Shown here piece after piece: positions 47,627 through 61,800 of a DNA stretch of 64,000 nt. The position numbers were made by a program, and so were the translations under genes. Source of the DNA: Pipra filicauda (lineage: Eukaryota > Chordata > Aves > Passeriformes > Pipridae). The stretch's first letter is position 1. Every line of letters begins with the position of its first letter. The stretch lies in contig NW_024104671.1 in assembly GCF_003945595.2 (NCBI RefSeq), positions 300,708 through 364,707 on the forward strand, read 5' to 3'. The notes under the pieces are model-generated. The model saw nothing but the letters and a program-made list of their open reading frames with translations, was not told where the DNA came from and searched no databases.

Positions 47627-50600
47627 ACTATCACTGTTTCAACCTCAGGTATTAGCCCTCACAACATTACTTCAATACATCAGGATTTAATTTAAATATA
47701 AATAATCAAATGAAAACTAGTAATGAAGTGATGACCCATAGTGATAAAAAAGATAACGAGAATATCATTTTGCTGCTATGAGAAGAGCCATGCATTGACA
47801 TATATCAGATACTTGGGAATATGTCTAGGCATTTACATTAATTTTGCCTTAATCACCTGTTTGAATTCAGAGAAACTCAGCTATGAATGTGACTTTGGAA
47901 ATTAAATGTCTGTGCTACCTAACCTCTTATGTTTGATTCCTGTAGAGAGTGCAGTTATAATCTATATTTCTATCAGGGAGCACTGAAAAAATAAGTGCAA
48001 GCATAAGACAGAAATGCCCCTTGTCAAAATTCTAAAGCCAGTTTCTTGAACAACTCCTTGGTAGCAGTACAGGTTTTAATTGGTGCGCCTTCTCTCTGTT
48101 TCTCTGACCTCTTTTCCATCTCTGTCTGATGCTTGCATTAGCATTCATGATGTTATGGCATGAAATGGACTGACGAGATGATCCAGATCCAAAGTATCAT
48201 GAACATTCATCATTTAGCTTGTGCATTATCAAATATTGAACCACACTCAAAATAGTTCTCTCAAGTAAGCCACAAACTAGGAGTATATGATCAAAACATG
48301 TTATGTTATAAATTCCAGCAAGAGACACATACACATCCTTTGCCTTCCCAAATATCCACCCCTTCATCTGGTTGATTGTGCCTGAAAGCCCTATGAAAAT
48401 TCACACTGACAAAGCTCATGCAGCAGGAATAATGTCCTGGCTCAGAGAGGCAGATAGTCCCTTTAATTTTCCCTCTGGATTTGATTTTTGGTAACTTAAA
48501 CTTCTGAATTAATGGGTAGTCCTAACTCTTACCCAGCACTTTCCAGGGCCTGATTCATTTCCAGATGAGCATATTATGTGGGGTAGGAAATTTAAAGGCT
48601 AAGTCTTGGTAACAGATCAGTGTTAATAGTTTGGATTTCAGTGCCTTAAGGAAAGGACATGGCTTGAAAAATAGCTCTGGAAATAACAAGAAGTATTTTT
48701 CCTTCTGAGAATAGTTCACCATATTTAGTGGGGCCTGGTGCTTAAATTCTCATGCATTTGCAATATCTGTTTTTATTCAGCTGGTTGAAGGTTTGATCCA
48801 AGGACATAAAGACTTGTGGTTCCAGAGACATAATGATTGAAATCCTTGTGATGACCAAGACCACAATCTGTCATTCACTGAAGTCTTTGTAATGATGATG
48901 GGCAAGTTGGTGGACCTAAGCAGGAAGTTTCTTTTTCACAAGTAAGTCACCCTGTGAGACTGTCCTTGTGCTGCTTTGTTTGGTGCCTCATAAATAGTAA
49001 AACACAAAGGTGGGTGTTCTGAACCATCCTGCAAGCCTTTGTAGCAATAATCAGTCACATTCCCATTGTATCAGGACCAACTGTCTTCTCACAGCGTGTC
49101 TCCTAAACCTAAATATGACATCTGGGAAGGTTCTGCCAGTACCACCCCAAGGCAGGGGTCCTGGAGGGTGGAAAACACTCATATTTCACTATATTTGCCT
49201 CATGTCATTATTTGGAGCAAAACTACAGAAGTAGGAAAAGCTACTAAAGATATGTTGGGTAAGGAGCTGTACTCTCAGCATGCTCATGTTGGTTGGAAGC
49301 TGGGAAGAGGGCCCTGCTCCTAGCCACAAAAAAACATCACCAATTTCTTGTCAGAAAGCTTTATTGGGATTTTTCTGACATCAATGTCATTAAACCATCA
49401 AATATTATCACACATAATTAATAGCAAGCCTAGCTACTACTACCATCCAGCTTCCTGAAATACCATAAATGTTGTCCAAGGGATTATCAACAGAATGAAA
49501 AAAATGGTGAAACCTACTAACAAAAAAGACCACAGCTTTTCAGAAAAACTCAATTACTTTTTAGGACCAGGTTATGATGTATACTTAAAGTCCAAAGAAG
49601 ACTTTTTCCATTAAGCATAGTCTCTTTTTTTAATAATCTGCTGCTAGCACCTCTGCAGTGTATTTTTCTTTAATTTATATATAACACTAATTTTTCAAAA
49701 TTTTTTTCAAGCTTATTGTCAAAATGTTCTTCTGCTTTTAAATTGCTTTCATCATCCAACATCCTAGATTAAAACATCCCAAAGACTTTGCAATAATAAT
49801 TTTTCACTTTTTATGGAACTTTCCTATGCAATCATCTATTTCCTTAATGAATGAAGTTTTTCCTTCATGGCATATTTGTATCTCAGCCAGGTCTCACTCT
49901 TCCCACTTTTCTTCAAACTGAGGATACTTGCAATGAAGAATAAAAATCCCATCCTTCCCACAAAGAAAAAACCAGATAATGCTGGCATACAGCTCACCTT
50001 CTCCAACCAAAAGAGATATTACATCACTAGAGGACTGAAAAATTAGGAAGAACATGACAGAGAGTAGTTGTGATTTTAAATCAAGCAAGCAACCTAACAT
50101 TGGTGTTCCTTACATACCACCCTAGTATCCATACAGCCCTGGTAAACCAGAAATGTGCTCCAATCACCTAAATCTCAGGACATTATTGTTCACCTAACAT
50201 GGCTGTTCCCTCACAGACTCCTGTCAGTCAGGAACTGCTGCGCTTTAGGTGCACCCTAAAGGCTCCTTTGGGACCAAAGCTAAGTTAAAAATTAGTTCAG
50301 AGCAGTCCTGTTTTTTTGCAATTTCCACTGTGGTAAACATTGAGGTTTGGGACCAAGGAACTGGGAACTGCTTTACTGTTACATATCCAGCTGCACCCAG
50401 TCCAGGTCAGACACTTCAGGTAAATGCTGAAGTATATAAGGTAATCTTCTGAGCAAAAATAAAACAAATCCCTTTAAATTCTATTTATTACAATTTGCTC
50501 TCTACTACCATCACCATACTTTCCACTCTCACTGTTCCAGCTGTCCAAGGAGGGCAAAGGACTGACCAGAGAAGCAAATCCCTTAGAAGACAGAGGTCAG

Positions 50601-53600
50601 ATCTTCAGATCTTCTCCTTCAAACTGCCAAATGCAATCATAAGCAACCACTTGGCATCTATGCAACAAATAAGAAAAAAATGCTCCCAAAGTGGAACTGG
50701 TTTTGTTTGTATACTGTAATAGGCCCAAGTATTTTGCTGACCAAGATACTCTTGTTATCCCGTCCAACTGAAATAAGGTATAGAATAATGCTAAAGTAGA
50801 ATTTAGGTGCAATTAATCAATTACCTCTAGACATAACTTGTTTAATTAAAAAAAAACAACAAAAAGCTACACCACATGTGGCCATACGGAGATTGCAAGA
50901 ATGTTATCAAAATGCTTTCATTGGCAGGGAACATTAAAAATTAATATATCCAACCTTACTGTGTTTGTTACAAATATCCTATACATACACATATCTCCAC
51001 ATACACCACCAGAGTGGTGTGTATATATACATATATTTATGTCTCTATATATCATCTATGTCATCCATATGATATACATCCATATCTTCTATATCATCTT
51101 TATCATCTATGCCTTCCATATTTCTATCTGTACCTATATATCTCAGGTTTCTATAGTACAGAAAAGTGCTTTATATTTTTGTTAGCACTTGCTAATTATT
51201 AACTTTGATAAAGTTTGCCATACTGCATACACAGGATACTTAAAAGAATCAGCATACAAATAATATGATTAAAAAAAGGATAATAATTACACTTGGAGTT
51301 TCCCTAGGATTCATGTGGCTTCTGTATGGCTGAAATATTTACCATTGTGGATTTTCTTAGCTCCCATCCATTGGATGGTTGACCTAAGTGACTGAAGGCA
51401 AAAAGTATAGAAATGGATTCTCCAACCAGAGCAGCACAATGTGGAGATAAATGTTGAAAGCTTTCCCTTTTCAAATATCTTTTTTTTTTTTTTAATTGAC
51501 AATACACTTTCAATAAAGCTAAAAGGGAATCATAGTTACTAAGAATACTAATTTTAATTAACTTTTGCTATGAATTAATGGAACAAAGACTTTTTCTTTC
51601 CTTTTTTGTAGGCCATAAAATGAAGGTGAGACTATAGCATTTAAAGCAAGTTAAAATAGTTGTGATAATTTTAACCTTGAGAGATGAAATAGTGAAACAT
51701 AGAGAAGGGTTGAATAAGAAACACAGAGCATGCTTCTAAAACCATAGTGGGCATAGGAATGTTTACCCATGGTCCCCAAAAACTGTGTCACACTGAAGCC
51801 ACACCATCTACATGCAACAAAGGCTAAATCCACTTCATTCTTGTTGCAATTGTACCTCTATTTTGAAGTGGACATACCCTTAATAAAGCCCAGTTCTCTG
51901 TAGGAATTAGTGGAGAGTTTTGCTGCACTAGTTTCCTCATGGGCCTGGATAGGTCTCCAAGCAGTTCAGTGGAAGTGTGGCTGAAGGGAGTGCATGATGT
52001 CAGGACCATAGGAGTAAGCCGGGAGCCTGAGCTACCACCACCTATGGCAAGGCATGAGCTATAAAAGAGTGTAACAGAGCTGAGACCAGGCCATGCCAAC
52101 AGGGAAACAAGTAATGCCCACACTGAGGGTATCTTAGGTCACATAATGATGGAGTTGTGCTTGTTTTAATAGCAACTATGAAAAAAAAGTTATTTGTCTT
52201 GATAAATTGTGTTTGTATAATGACTTCTTTTACACTGTAACTTACATTTGCATAGACTCCAGAAAAGATAGGTAAGGTAGAAATAACCAAATATTCTGAA
52301 GCTTCCTGCAGGGTTTATGGTGTTCCTGTATGCATTAATGTCATAGGAGCATGAAAGAGTAAGCACATCAAGCATTTCAAATAAGGTATCGTTGCCACTG
52401 CATGAAAAGAACCATGCAAACTCATCTGGAGACTTCAGCATCTGAAAAAAGTCAGCGGATTGTCAAAAGAGCAATGACTCAGATATCTCCCTAATATTGC
52501 TAGATGACCTGGCAAGGTTTACTGAAATTCCAATTACCAGAAGTCATTCAAGAACTCTCTAGTAATAATTATATCCTCTGTTACCTAGTATATGGTACTG
52601 AACAGCAGGAAATTGGAGGGAAAATATAAATGTACATTACATTCTAATGACTTAAAATTTGGTAAACAATCCCAGGAAAAAATGAATATTTCCAAATGAT
52701 TGCTGTTGAACTTCATGAATAAAGATAAATATTAAGTATCTTCATTGATGCACAAGAAAGGAAAGTACAGCTGAAAACCAATCACCTTTTCTACGTCTTA
52801 ATAATTATGTGGTTTCAGATATTTCCTATTACCATGGTTTAAGAAGGTACAGGATTTTGCTTCCTCCTCAGTCATTATGGCCTCATTCCAGCATTTTAAT
52901 GTTTAAATGAATCTTTATCTCTCTGTCCAACAGATCCAACTACTTATTGGTTGAACAAGAGTTCTAATAAATGTGTTGAACAAAGTAAATCATCATCATC
53001 ATAATTTAAAATAATTCCATAAATGCTTTATCACCATTGTATAATACTGTATCTATAGAATGTGTTTTGGCAAAGCTTGCACTTCTGATCCATTGTTACC
53101 CTGGTCTCAAAACAAGAGGCTCATTAAGAAAATTGTTTAAATGTTTTATCTGGCAGTTAACATAAGCAATCTAAGATTGGTCATCATTGACTCATTACAA
53201 TAACAAATACGATAGCAAAAATATGATGAAACAGTGAAATTTATGGGGTCAATACATGCGGATAAAAGAGGATGGGATGAATTTAAATTCATTAGTTGTT
53301 GGAGGTCTGTGGGAAGAAGGAGGATCCTTGATGGTAAATGTTGCAACCAGGCAGCAGCTAGCACCAGAACTAGAAGAGAACTATCGAAGTACAGAATTTA
53401 AAATTGGGTACCTATTGAAAATTTCTTGAGTACAAGAAGTGGGATTACATAGTAAGTGCCCATGCTGTCCCACAGTGAGGCACTGTGAGGTAGTCAGCAC
53501 ATCAGCTGCCCAGTAGCACTTGGGCCACCAGCTGTGGTGATGGCATTCCCTGATGCTCCACTATTTCAAGATGCTGGAGCTGCTTCTGGCAGTAAAAGCA

Positions 53601-56600
53601 GACAACTTAGGCCTCTCTCTGTTCTTCTGCTATTATTGCACTGAGAGTAGATGATGTCCTTTTTCTATTTGTCTCTATGGGAAAGAAACACTTTTACTTT
53701 CATTATCACCAGGGCCTGTGACATTCTCACCCATCATAATATCTTTAGAAAGGTGCTCAGCTTCAGGTAATAAATGAGAAGATTTCTCAGTTTTCTTTTA
53801 TATCAACAAGTATTTCACGGTTTTGTTTTATATCAACAAGTACTCAGTGGAACTCCTGTTAAGTAACAATGGTGCTTGCAAGTCATCTTATCAATTTTTG
53901 ACAAAGAGAGAAGAAGGGAAAGTTGGGAGACAGAGTCACATACTGATGCAGTAGCTTATCTTATTCTCAGTAACAGTTTGTGCAAATACAATCAGTTTTC
54001 TCATTAGTATTGGAAAGGCAAGTTTTGTTTTTTTCTTTTTAAACTGATTGTGTTGTTATGATGGGACCCTGTACCGCCTGCATAATTTTCTCTGAGAGAA
54101 TACATCCCAAGATTTTTGAATCAATAAATCTAGAGATTTTACCCAACTCACTCTAGAATAACTATCTCCTTAAACAGAAAAAAAACCCCAGGCTTAAATA
54201 GAGCAAAATGACAGCATTTGTTGCTCCCCTCCTCCAGAGGAACTGTTAGTTTAGAACAATACGTGCAGTTCCCTATGGACCCCTTAAGATTTGTTCTTTC
54301 CATCTTGGCTGGCATTTGGCAATGCAACTGCCTTTATGGGAACTCTCCCAGCCTTTGACCGAATGTCTGAGCAGTGGCTCAGGGGATCTCTTGCTCTCTG
54401 CCTGCCCTACCCAGCAGCCAGAGAAAACACTAAGAGCAAATGTGATCTTTTCCCCACTACACATGAAATGCTTTGGCTTTGTGGTACTTTGTCAGAGGCT
54501 CCAGGAAATGTATCAAAATAAAACAAATCTTTCCCAGGTTTGTATCCAATCTGTAAATCATATAATTGCATCCAAAACCAAGCAAGAATTAAATTCCTTG
54601 GCAGGTTTTCCTTCTTTGTTAAGCCCCTCTTAGCTATGAGGATAAGTGTTTCTTATTTAGCTAATATTGACCAGAATCCTCTATGCAAAGACATGAAATT
54701 AATTTATGTCAGTACCCAAGGACTAAAGCCTAGTTCTCCATTTGAATAAATAGTTTTAGGAAGTACCATGGTAGATAAATCATTGTACATTGTAGTGCTT
54801 CTGGGCGTCATTTTATGTTACATCATGAACAACTAGTTGTACTGATTTTGTTGATTCTCAGCTTGAACAGTACAGAGTTTTCTCCCCCAGGTCTCTTTTC
54901 CATCTCATTTTACATTCTCTCTCATGTCCAAACTGCAGAACCACTATCTGTTCCTGTAAACATCAGACTGGATGAAGCAAATTCCCTTGCTTGCCAGACT
55001 TAATTGCTTTGTCAAAGGCAAATTCCGGATCTTTCTCAATGTTCTGCCTCAAATCCTGGAGTAATCAGTTCCCTTGGTCAGAAACTCTCATCAAATTTTA
55101 CATTCTTTTGGTACTCCCTCAATATCAATAAGCATATATCTGAAATGTTTGTTTGTTTTTCTCCAAGTAAAAAGGAAATGCAACACTTGACTCATACAGT
55201 TTCGTCAAAGTTCCCTGTTCACATAACTTCTCAATGATCTATAAATTATACCAGTTTATAAGGGCAGTTTTAAACCGATGACTGGAATCAAAGCTATCAG
55301 ATTGCTAGACTATAGGAAAATTGGTTCATGAAAATTTCGTTTCAACATCTTAGTCTGGTGTTATGTAACAGTCTCTGTCTTCCCAAAAGATGAATCAAGT
55401 TACAAAGAGCCTTTTTTTTTTTTTTGGACATAAGTTATGGTCAATTTTAACTCCCTTAATTTATGACTGCCCCTTGGTTAAAGATTTCTGGGTACAAGGT
55501 CCAGAATTCATTATAGAAGTTATAAATGCTGACCTTGATCTACCCTTGCTTCTGGTGGTTCTCATATCTGCCTTCCTGCCCAGGGGCAGGATACTAATGT
55601 TGAAAATGTATTAAAATAAGCTTCCACAAAGATTCTGGCTAATTGGCCAGATTTTTCCAAGATCAATAGCAAGCACGCTGGGCTGAACTCTAAGTGCTTG
55701 ACCTACGAATGATAAAAAAATTCCAGCAACCAAAATTGACAGGTTATTAAGATGTGGTCCCAAGATCCCAGGATATTTTTAGCAATTGCTAATTTTTCCT
55801 GCCTAAAACTTGAAGCCATGAGCTTCATGTCTCCCTCTGTATCCCGTGGGATTACATTATTAGCTATGGGATTATCTCATATTTTGTTCAAAGGTGGTTT
55901 TATTTGTTTGTCTGTTTTTTTCTGATGTCTACTTCAATTCATGGAAGCCTCACACATAAAATGAATAAAGGCAAGCTGAAGAGGAAATGTATGAATTTAG
56001 ATTTTCTGCCTTTTCTTTCTCTCCTTTTGTTTCACACTGTAGACTTTCACACTGTTTTCTTCCTATCTGAAAAACATGGTTCTGCAAACAGAAAAAATAA
56101 TAATTTTGCTTTGTGCTTGTTTTTTTGCTTTGTGTTTACACTACAAATGTCAGCTCTGCTGTGGTCTTTTGGTCCACCTTTATGTGAAGAATAACAGTAA
56201 CATTCTACCCAGAAAAGTCAAATGTGAAATTGTATCTTTGTTTGGTGGGAACATCCAGAATAGGATTATTCTTAACTAACACAGATGTCTAAATATGTCT
56301 AACCCTATGCAATTGTTTTAAGCTCCTTCCCTCATCAACAGAGAAAAATACTCACATCCAAGTAGAGAGTCATCCTCTCTATTTTAGATGCCTTAATAAG
56401 ACTGGTGCCTAAATTTTTCTTAGTTAAGAAGATTTCTTAGTTCTGTTAGATATAAGTATATCAAGGCCATCAAGAGTTACATTTTTAAGAGGCATGAAGT
56501 AGACTACATAAAGTAAGGTAAAATTGTATGAAATTCTGTCAGATTATTAAAGGTATTTCTGGAATGAATGCAACACTGGAATGAATGGCTATTCAATCTG

Positions 56601-57190
56601 GTAAGAATAGGACACACAAAAGCTTCTAGTGTTGAGATTTTCTTCTGATTTGTAAATCCATACTTGATACTTCAGGTACTCTTCAGTATGGAACCTGTAA
56701 CATTTCCTACACTTTATCATAATCATGTCACAGGAAATGATAATTCCTATGAGAAACAAATGAACATTTAAAAATACTTTGGTAAACTGAATCTATGTTT
56801 CTCTTTAAACTAGAAATGTGTTGAATTGCAAAGGAGACACTGCAAATGCCTACTGAGTCATCTTTAAGGAGAACCTGGATTGTCTTTTAAGGAGAAGCAT
56901 CTTTTTCATCACCTGTTCTGCAATATGAGAACATATATATAAATGTGAATATAAGTAAAAATCCTGGGGGAAAAAAAGACAAAACCACAAATAACAACCT
57001 AATGCATATATATATCAGTTATATTAAGGAGCCACAAGACTGCCTACTCAGCTGACCCCAAGGGCTGCACGCCAGACAGAAGTGGAGAAGCCAGTGGGAA
57101 GTGGTTTGGTGCTGGGAAGAGCTGAGCCCAGACTGAGCTGCAGGAGCTCATGAACCTGCAAGCTTATGAGAGGAGAAGAAAAAAAACCCA

Positions 57191-57216
57191 CAAAACAAAA
57201 CAAAACAAAACAAAAC
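57191..57216. repeat. (CAAAA)n microsatellite
   Basis: Five tandem CAAAA units, last one running into CACAAG. Confidence 0.9.
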
Positions 57217-58155
57217 ACAAGCACTCCAAATCCCACCTTCCCCTACTGACCCAGACAGAATTGCGCAGTTTCAGGCAATCAAAGCAGTCATGGAAAGGTA
57301 CTGGGCTAATGTCAAGGGAAAAGGAACAGAGAGCAGGCAGAGAGTTGCACTGAAGCTTTCTTACAAATCTTTTCAGCAGGAATACATATCTTTCTCCATT
57401 TAAAAAGGGACATGTTTTTCTAATACAAATACACAAGGAAATTCTGACTTCAAGAGACTGTAAACAATGGCTGGTTTCAAAGTCTTCAGCTAAAGGAAAA
57501 ATTGTAGTCAAATAAATGAAGGACTCATCAAAAAGAGCAAAACATTCTTTAAAATCCTCAGCTATAGTCACATTAACTTAATTTGTTTGTAGTAACAAGA
57601 TGCCTGGTCCTAATATAAAGAACTGCTTTATAAAAATTGTAGCTCAGTATATTTCCAAGATATCAGTCGGACTGACCAGATCCTGAGTGTCTTATCTGGG
57701 AAGAAACTCACTGAATGTTCTTGAATATTGTCATGGTATGAATAAAACAAGGAATTGATTTCTCTTAATTCAAAAGGTCCTGCAAAATATCCCAGATAAA
57801 TACTTAATGCACATTTTCAAGTCCCAAAATCCTTACCAAGGGACAGTCTTCCTCCTTGTACTATGTTATTTTATAAAGACTTATGTTTGAGGCAAAGACA
57901 GTGAAGTCTCCTTAAATTACAAGTTACTTTGATCTCAGATAACCCTAAAGCTGGTGGGCACACAGCAACTCAAGTTTGCATACATAAAAATGAACTCTCT
58001 TTGGTATATTGAAGGCAGCGGTAATTTTTACTTCAGGTTATTTGCTTTCTGCTTTGGTATTAAGCCTGTTCTGAGACACACTTCAATTTGTTCTAATTGC
58101 TTCTTTTCAGCTAATTTAATTTTCATTTTTAATGCAGAAGAGTTCCAGCAGGTAG

Positions 58156-58192
58156 AAGGAAAGGAAAGGAAAGGAAAGGAAAGGAAAGGAAA
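58156..58192. repeat. (AAGGA)n pentanucleotide microsatellite
   Basis: Seven perfect AAGGA units in tandem plus two bases. Confidence 0.9.
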
Positions 58193-58759
58193 TGTCTTAC
58201 TTCCTTTTTTTCCAATGTTTTGCAGAGAAATATTATGCCCACATTATGTGAGCACTGGAAGGCACCTTGGAAAAGGTTGCCTGTGCCAAAAAAATCCCAG
58301 ATAATTTTTTGGTTGAAAACTGCTGAAAAAATATCCTGACACTCCAAATTATGTATATAGAAAAACAAACAAATGAACAATGGCATTTTAGTTTAGCTTA
58401 GGAAGAACAATTCATACTGAAGAATAAAGTCACTGACTTTCCAACTCTATTTTCAGTGGCCAATTATAAAATAAAAGAAAAAAGATGAAAAATGGACTAA
58501 GAAGGTCACCTATTTTACCTCCAGGTTACATCAGCTATACCTAACAAGTCCTGACAGATGTTTCTCTAACTTGTCCTCAAAATCCTCCAGTGATAGAAAA
58601 GCTACAAGCTCCCAAAGCAGTCTCATACATACCAATTTATTATGATAGAAAACGAAATAGTTTAATCAGAGATTACATTTAATGCTCTAAACAAAAACGT
58701 ATATAGTTTCGACACTGCCTGGATATTATCCAGGTTGGTTTGAGAGAATCACAAGAAGA

Positions 58760-58890
58760 AAGATGTACAACTGCAGTGCACTCAAGGTCAAGGCCAGGAC
58801 CTGATGAAGTACATCCATTTGCTCGAAAGGATGATGAATCAATTGCTGGATGCAACTGCAATACAGAATCATAAATTACTGGCAAAGGTA
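58760..58890 (+). mobile_element. possible CR1 LINE fragment, strongly decayed
   Basis: GGACCTGATGAAGTACATCCA translates to GPDEVHP, a short conserved stretch upstream of the CR1 reverse-transcriptase core. The following bases (GATGAATCAATTGCTGGATG) fit the next CR1 segment loosely. Too short and diverged to be certain. The opposite strand has an 82-codon frame that I treat as chance. Confidence 0.45.
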
Positions 58891-61800
58891 CAGCATTAAA
58901 TCCACGCAGCACCTGGTGAGTATACATGCATGTGTAGTCTCATGAAGTATAAGCTATCCTGGTTCTCATCTATTGAGTGGAAGGAGACAAATGGAAGAGA
59001 CTGAAGATAGCCCAGTAATGTGGAATTGCTCATTAAAAACTCTTACCACTGCTTACTTAGCAATATTATTTTCATGCATCTATACATACAGAATGGAAAA
59101 GATAGTGCAACATATACTTTTGATTTTGAGGAAAATATAGAAGACCTATTTTTTTGTTTGTTTGTTTTGTTTTTGTTTCTCCTTTTTCTTTATTTGGGTT
59201 TCCTTAGGGTCAACTCACTGACAATCACAGGGGAGTCTTACTGATTGAGAGTCAGATGAAAAAAACCCAGTGTTGAGCTTTTATAAATTTCAAAAAGCAG
59301 ACAAAGGATTAGGTGTATCCAAATTTCTCTTAATTAGGTAATAGGTTGACTGTTGTATAATTGGACTGTAAAATCAATACATTACTGTTTTTTTTCAGTT
59401 CCTTCAGTTCTTCCTGTTTGAAAGATAACTTTCTGATCTGCCCATTGACTTGCATTGGAGAATAGAAGGTCTTCTGAGTTATGTATCATATATTTCTGCA
59501 TCTGTGTGAATGACACCAAATTCACCACAGATTACACCCTCTGAAAAATGTTGGTTAAGGGAAAAAGTTGGCTCAAGGCCAAATAGAATAGCAATAGTTG
59601 GTCCTTCAGATATATTAGGAGTAAATATTGATGCGGACATCAGATATTAACACAGAAGTGATTATTTACACTGACTATATGTAACACCAGGGACCATAAT
59701 TTTACAAAAGAAAAGGGAAAAATTTTACACTACATGACCTATAAGACAAGATAGAAGATGCTGGATTAATCTGGGAGGAAAAGATGCGATTAAACAAGGA
59801 CAAAAATGAAACTAAGGGACAGACGGGAATTTCTTGGGAATAGGACAATAGTTCTAAATTACACCAAGGGAGACTTACGTTGGAAATTACAAAAGAGAAG
59901 GGAGATTTAGGTACTATAGCATTGGAAAATGAGTTCTTGGCAGACAGAGGCTAGGGAAACACTATCTCGAGAAGATTTTTTTAAAACCCTGTTAAAATAA
60001 ACCTCTGTGAGGACTGCTTTAGGAATAGCTGATCTTGTCTTGGAGTAGGAGGCTAAACCAAGACACCTGCAGCTCTGTCCTGTGCTGTTTTCCCAGTGTT
60101 TTCTACAGCTCTTAGAAAATCGCAGAGATTGTGCTGTCAGAAGGCACTGATTTGCTGAATTAATCAAAAGGCCTTCCAACTAGCACTCAGAGATATGCTT
60201 CTAATCTTTTGCTTTGCATTGTCTTGACTGCATTTTTCTAATTCTTCTGTGGTGATTTTCCACTTTTCCTGCCAGGACACAAGACATACAGCTATGAGCA
60301 AATCAATCCCTTACTCCTTGCACTGTACTTTTTACATTTTCTGTTTAATCAGAGCTCTTAGGCTTAGAAGACAGGCTGCCCATGAATGCATAGTCTAGTT
60401 TTTGATGTCTGAATATTCGTGGTTTCTTCAGTGGCTAGATATAGGGCAATTTATTCCCTTATTTAGCATGCAATGACTGTCACGTCTTTCAAGAAGGTGT
60501 TAAGATTGCTGACCTAACTCATAACAACACTCACATTGTGGATTACTGCTCCAAAAAATGAGATGAAGGCAGGAGAGAAGAGAGAAAGGATGTTTAAGAC
60601 TTACAGGGACTAATGAAAACATATGAGACCATAAACACAAAGCCATATGATGGAAGCATTTTCTCCACACTTTTCTGACTACTACTGTTCACTAAAAAAT
60701 GTGAGAGAATGCTAGAAACTAGACAGGTGTGATACTTTTCTTTGAACTGACCCAATTAAAATGTTTCCCTCACGTATATTTGTCTTCTCTAGCTCCCTTG
60801 GAAGGAACTAGCACTCAGTAAAAATCAGAGGCCACTTTTGCTCCCACATGTTTTGGAGATGTTAGCAAAAGGGAGAATAACACAGAAAATTAATAAATTA
60901 ATTATTAAGGTGTGGTGAAATAAGCTGCATTAGAATCTCAGCTTCTCAGTTCTGCTAAAAGACAAGCTGTGGTTAATTATCTCCAAATGAATAAAATTAA
61001 ATCATTAAACTGACAAAAGCAGTGTTAAACACAGGTCTTGAATTCCTAGCATTAAAAATTCCAGTAGTATTGCTCAAAATAGACTTTTTGCTACTCTCCA
61101 AGAACTGAAACCAAAGAGACATTATCCTACTGTAACTTCTTATGAAGATGCACAAAACACTAGAGTGGAAGTATAAGCAGATGTCTTCAGAAACAGATAA
61201 TACCACCACACTCATGATTTTGAATTTCATTATTCAATAAACGAATGTTGGCTTGAAGGCTCACTAATTCTAAGGGAAGAAACAAGTTACTTCACATTCT
61301 CTTTGGTAACCAGTCACCCTCTTTGGCCAGTCAGAAAGCCAGAGTCTAGGATCTCTACAAAGCCCTTGGGCTTGCAACTCACATGCTGAACATAACTTTG
61401 CCTGGAGTGCAGCATTCATGCTACACTACATAAATCCATGCTCAGTACAAAAAGTGTGGATTGCTTGCAAGAATATTTCTGCTTTAGGTATTAAAAATAG
61501 AAATGAAAATTTGACTTGGAAAATAATTTAAAGAAACAATTGTGTTCACATTCAGCATGTACTTTCTGACCCTGCTAGATGTGTAAAAGCTAGAAGCAAT
61601 ACTGATTGAATTGCAATAAAATTCAACATGTGGTTCCAACTCATTGAAACTCCATTTAGTATTCAAAGAACTTAAAAGACTTCTAGAATACATAACACCA
61701 ATATTGCAATGACCTCTGCTCAAACAAAATGTAATAAACTTGTCCTTTCTGCCTACAAAAAGTACAAATGTATCTGGAAGGATGACAGCAGCAAAACCTT

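Larger units (their letters stand above)
47627..58759. other. unannotated AT-rich DNA, longest plain stretch
   Basis: About 11 kb without a recognisable gene or mobile element. It includes pyrimidine-rich low-complexity DNA at 51000-51140, a T-run at 51480-51494, an imperfect direct repeat at about 53790-53843 around TTTATATCAACAAGTA, and microsatellites listed separately. The segment 51830-52135 has slightly higher GC, with an AATAAA and a CTATAAAAG. It looked LTR-like but has no verifiable ends. Confidence 0.5.

Noticed and set aside
51830..52135. LTR-like segment with AATAAA and CTATAAAAG
   Set aside because: The TATA-like word follows the polyadenylation-like word in both readings that make sense, and no TG...CA ends with a duplication could be found.
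57164..57571. 135-codon minus-strand frame with an EDFKECFALFDESF start
   Set aside because: The opening superficially resembles an EF-hand protein, but no calcium-binding loop follows, and the C-terminal part is a translation of the CAAAA microsatellite region.
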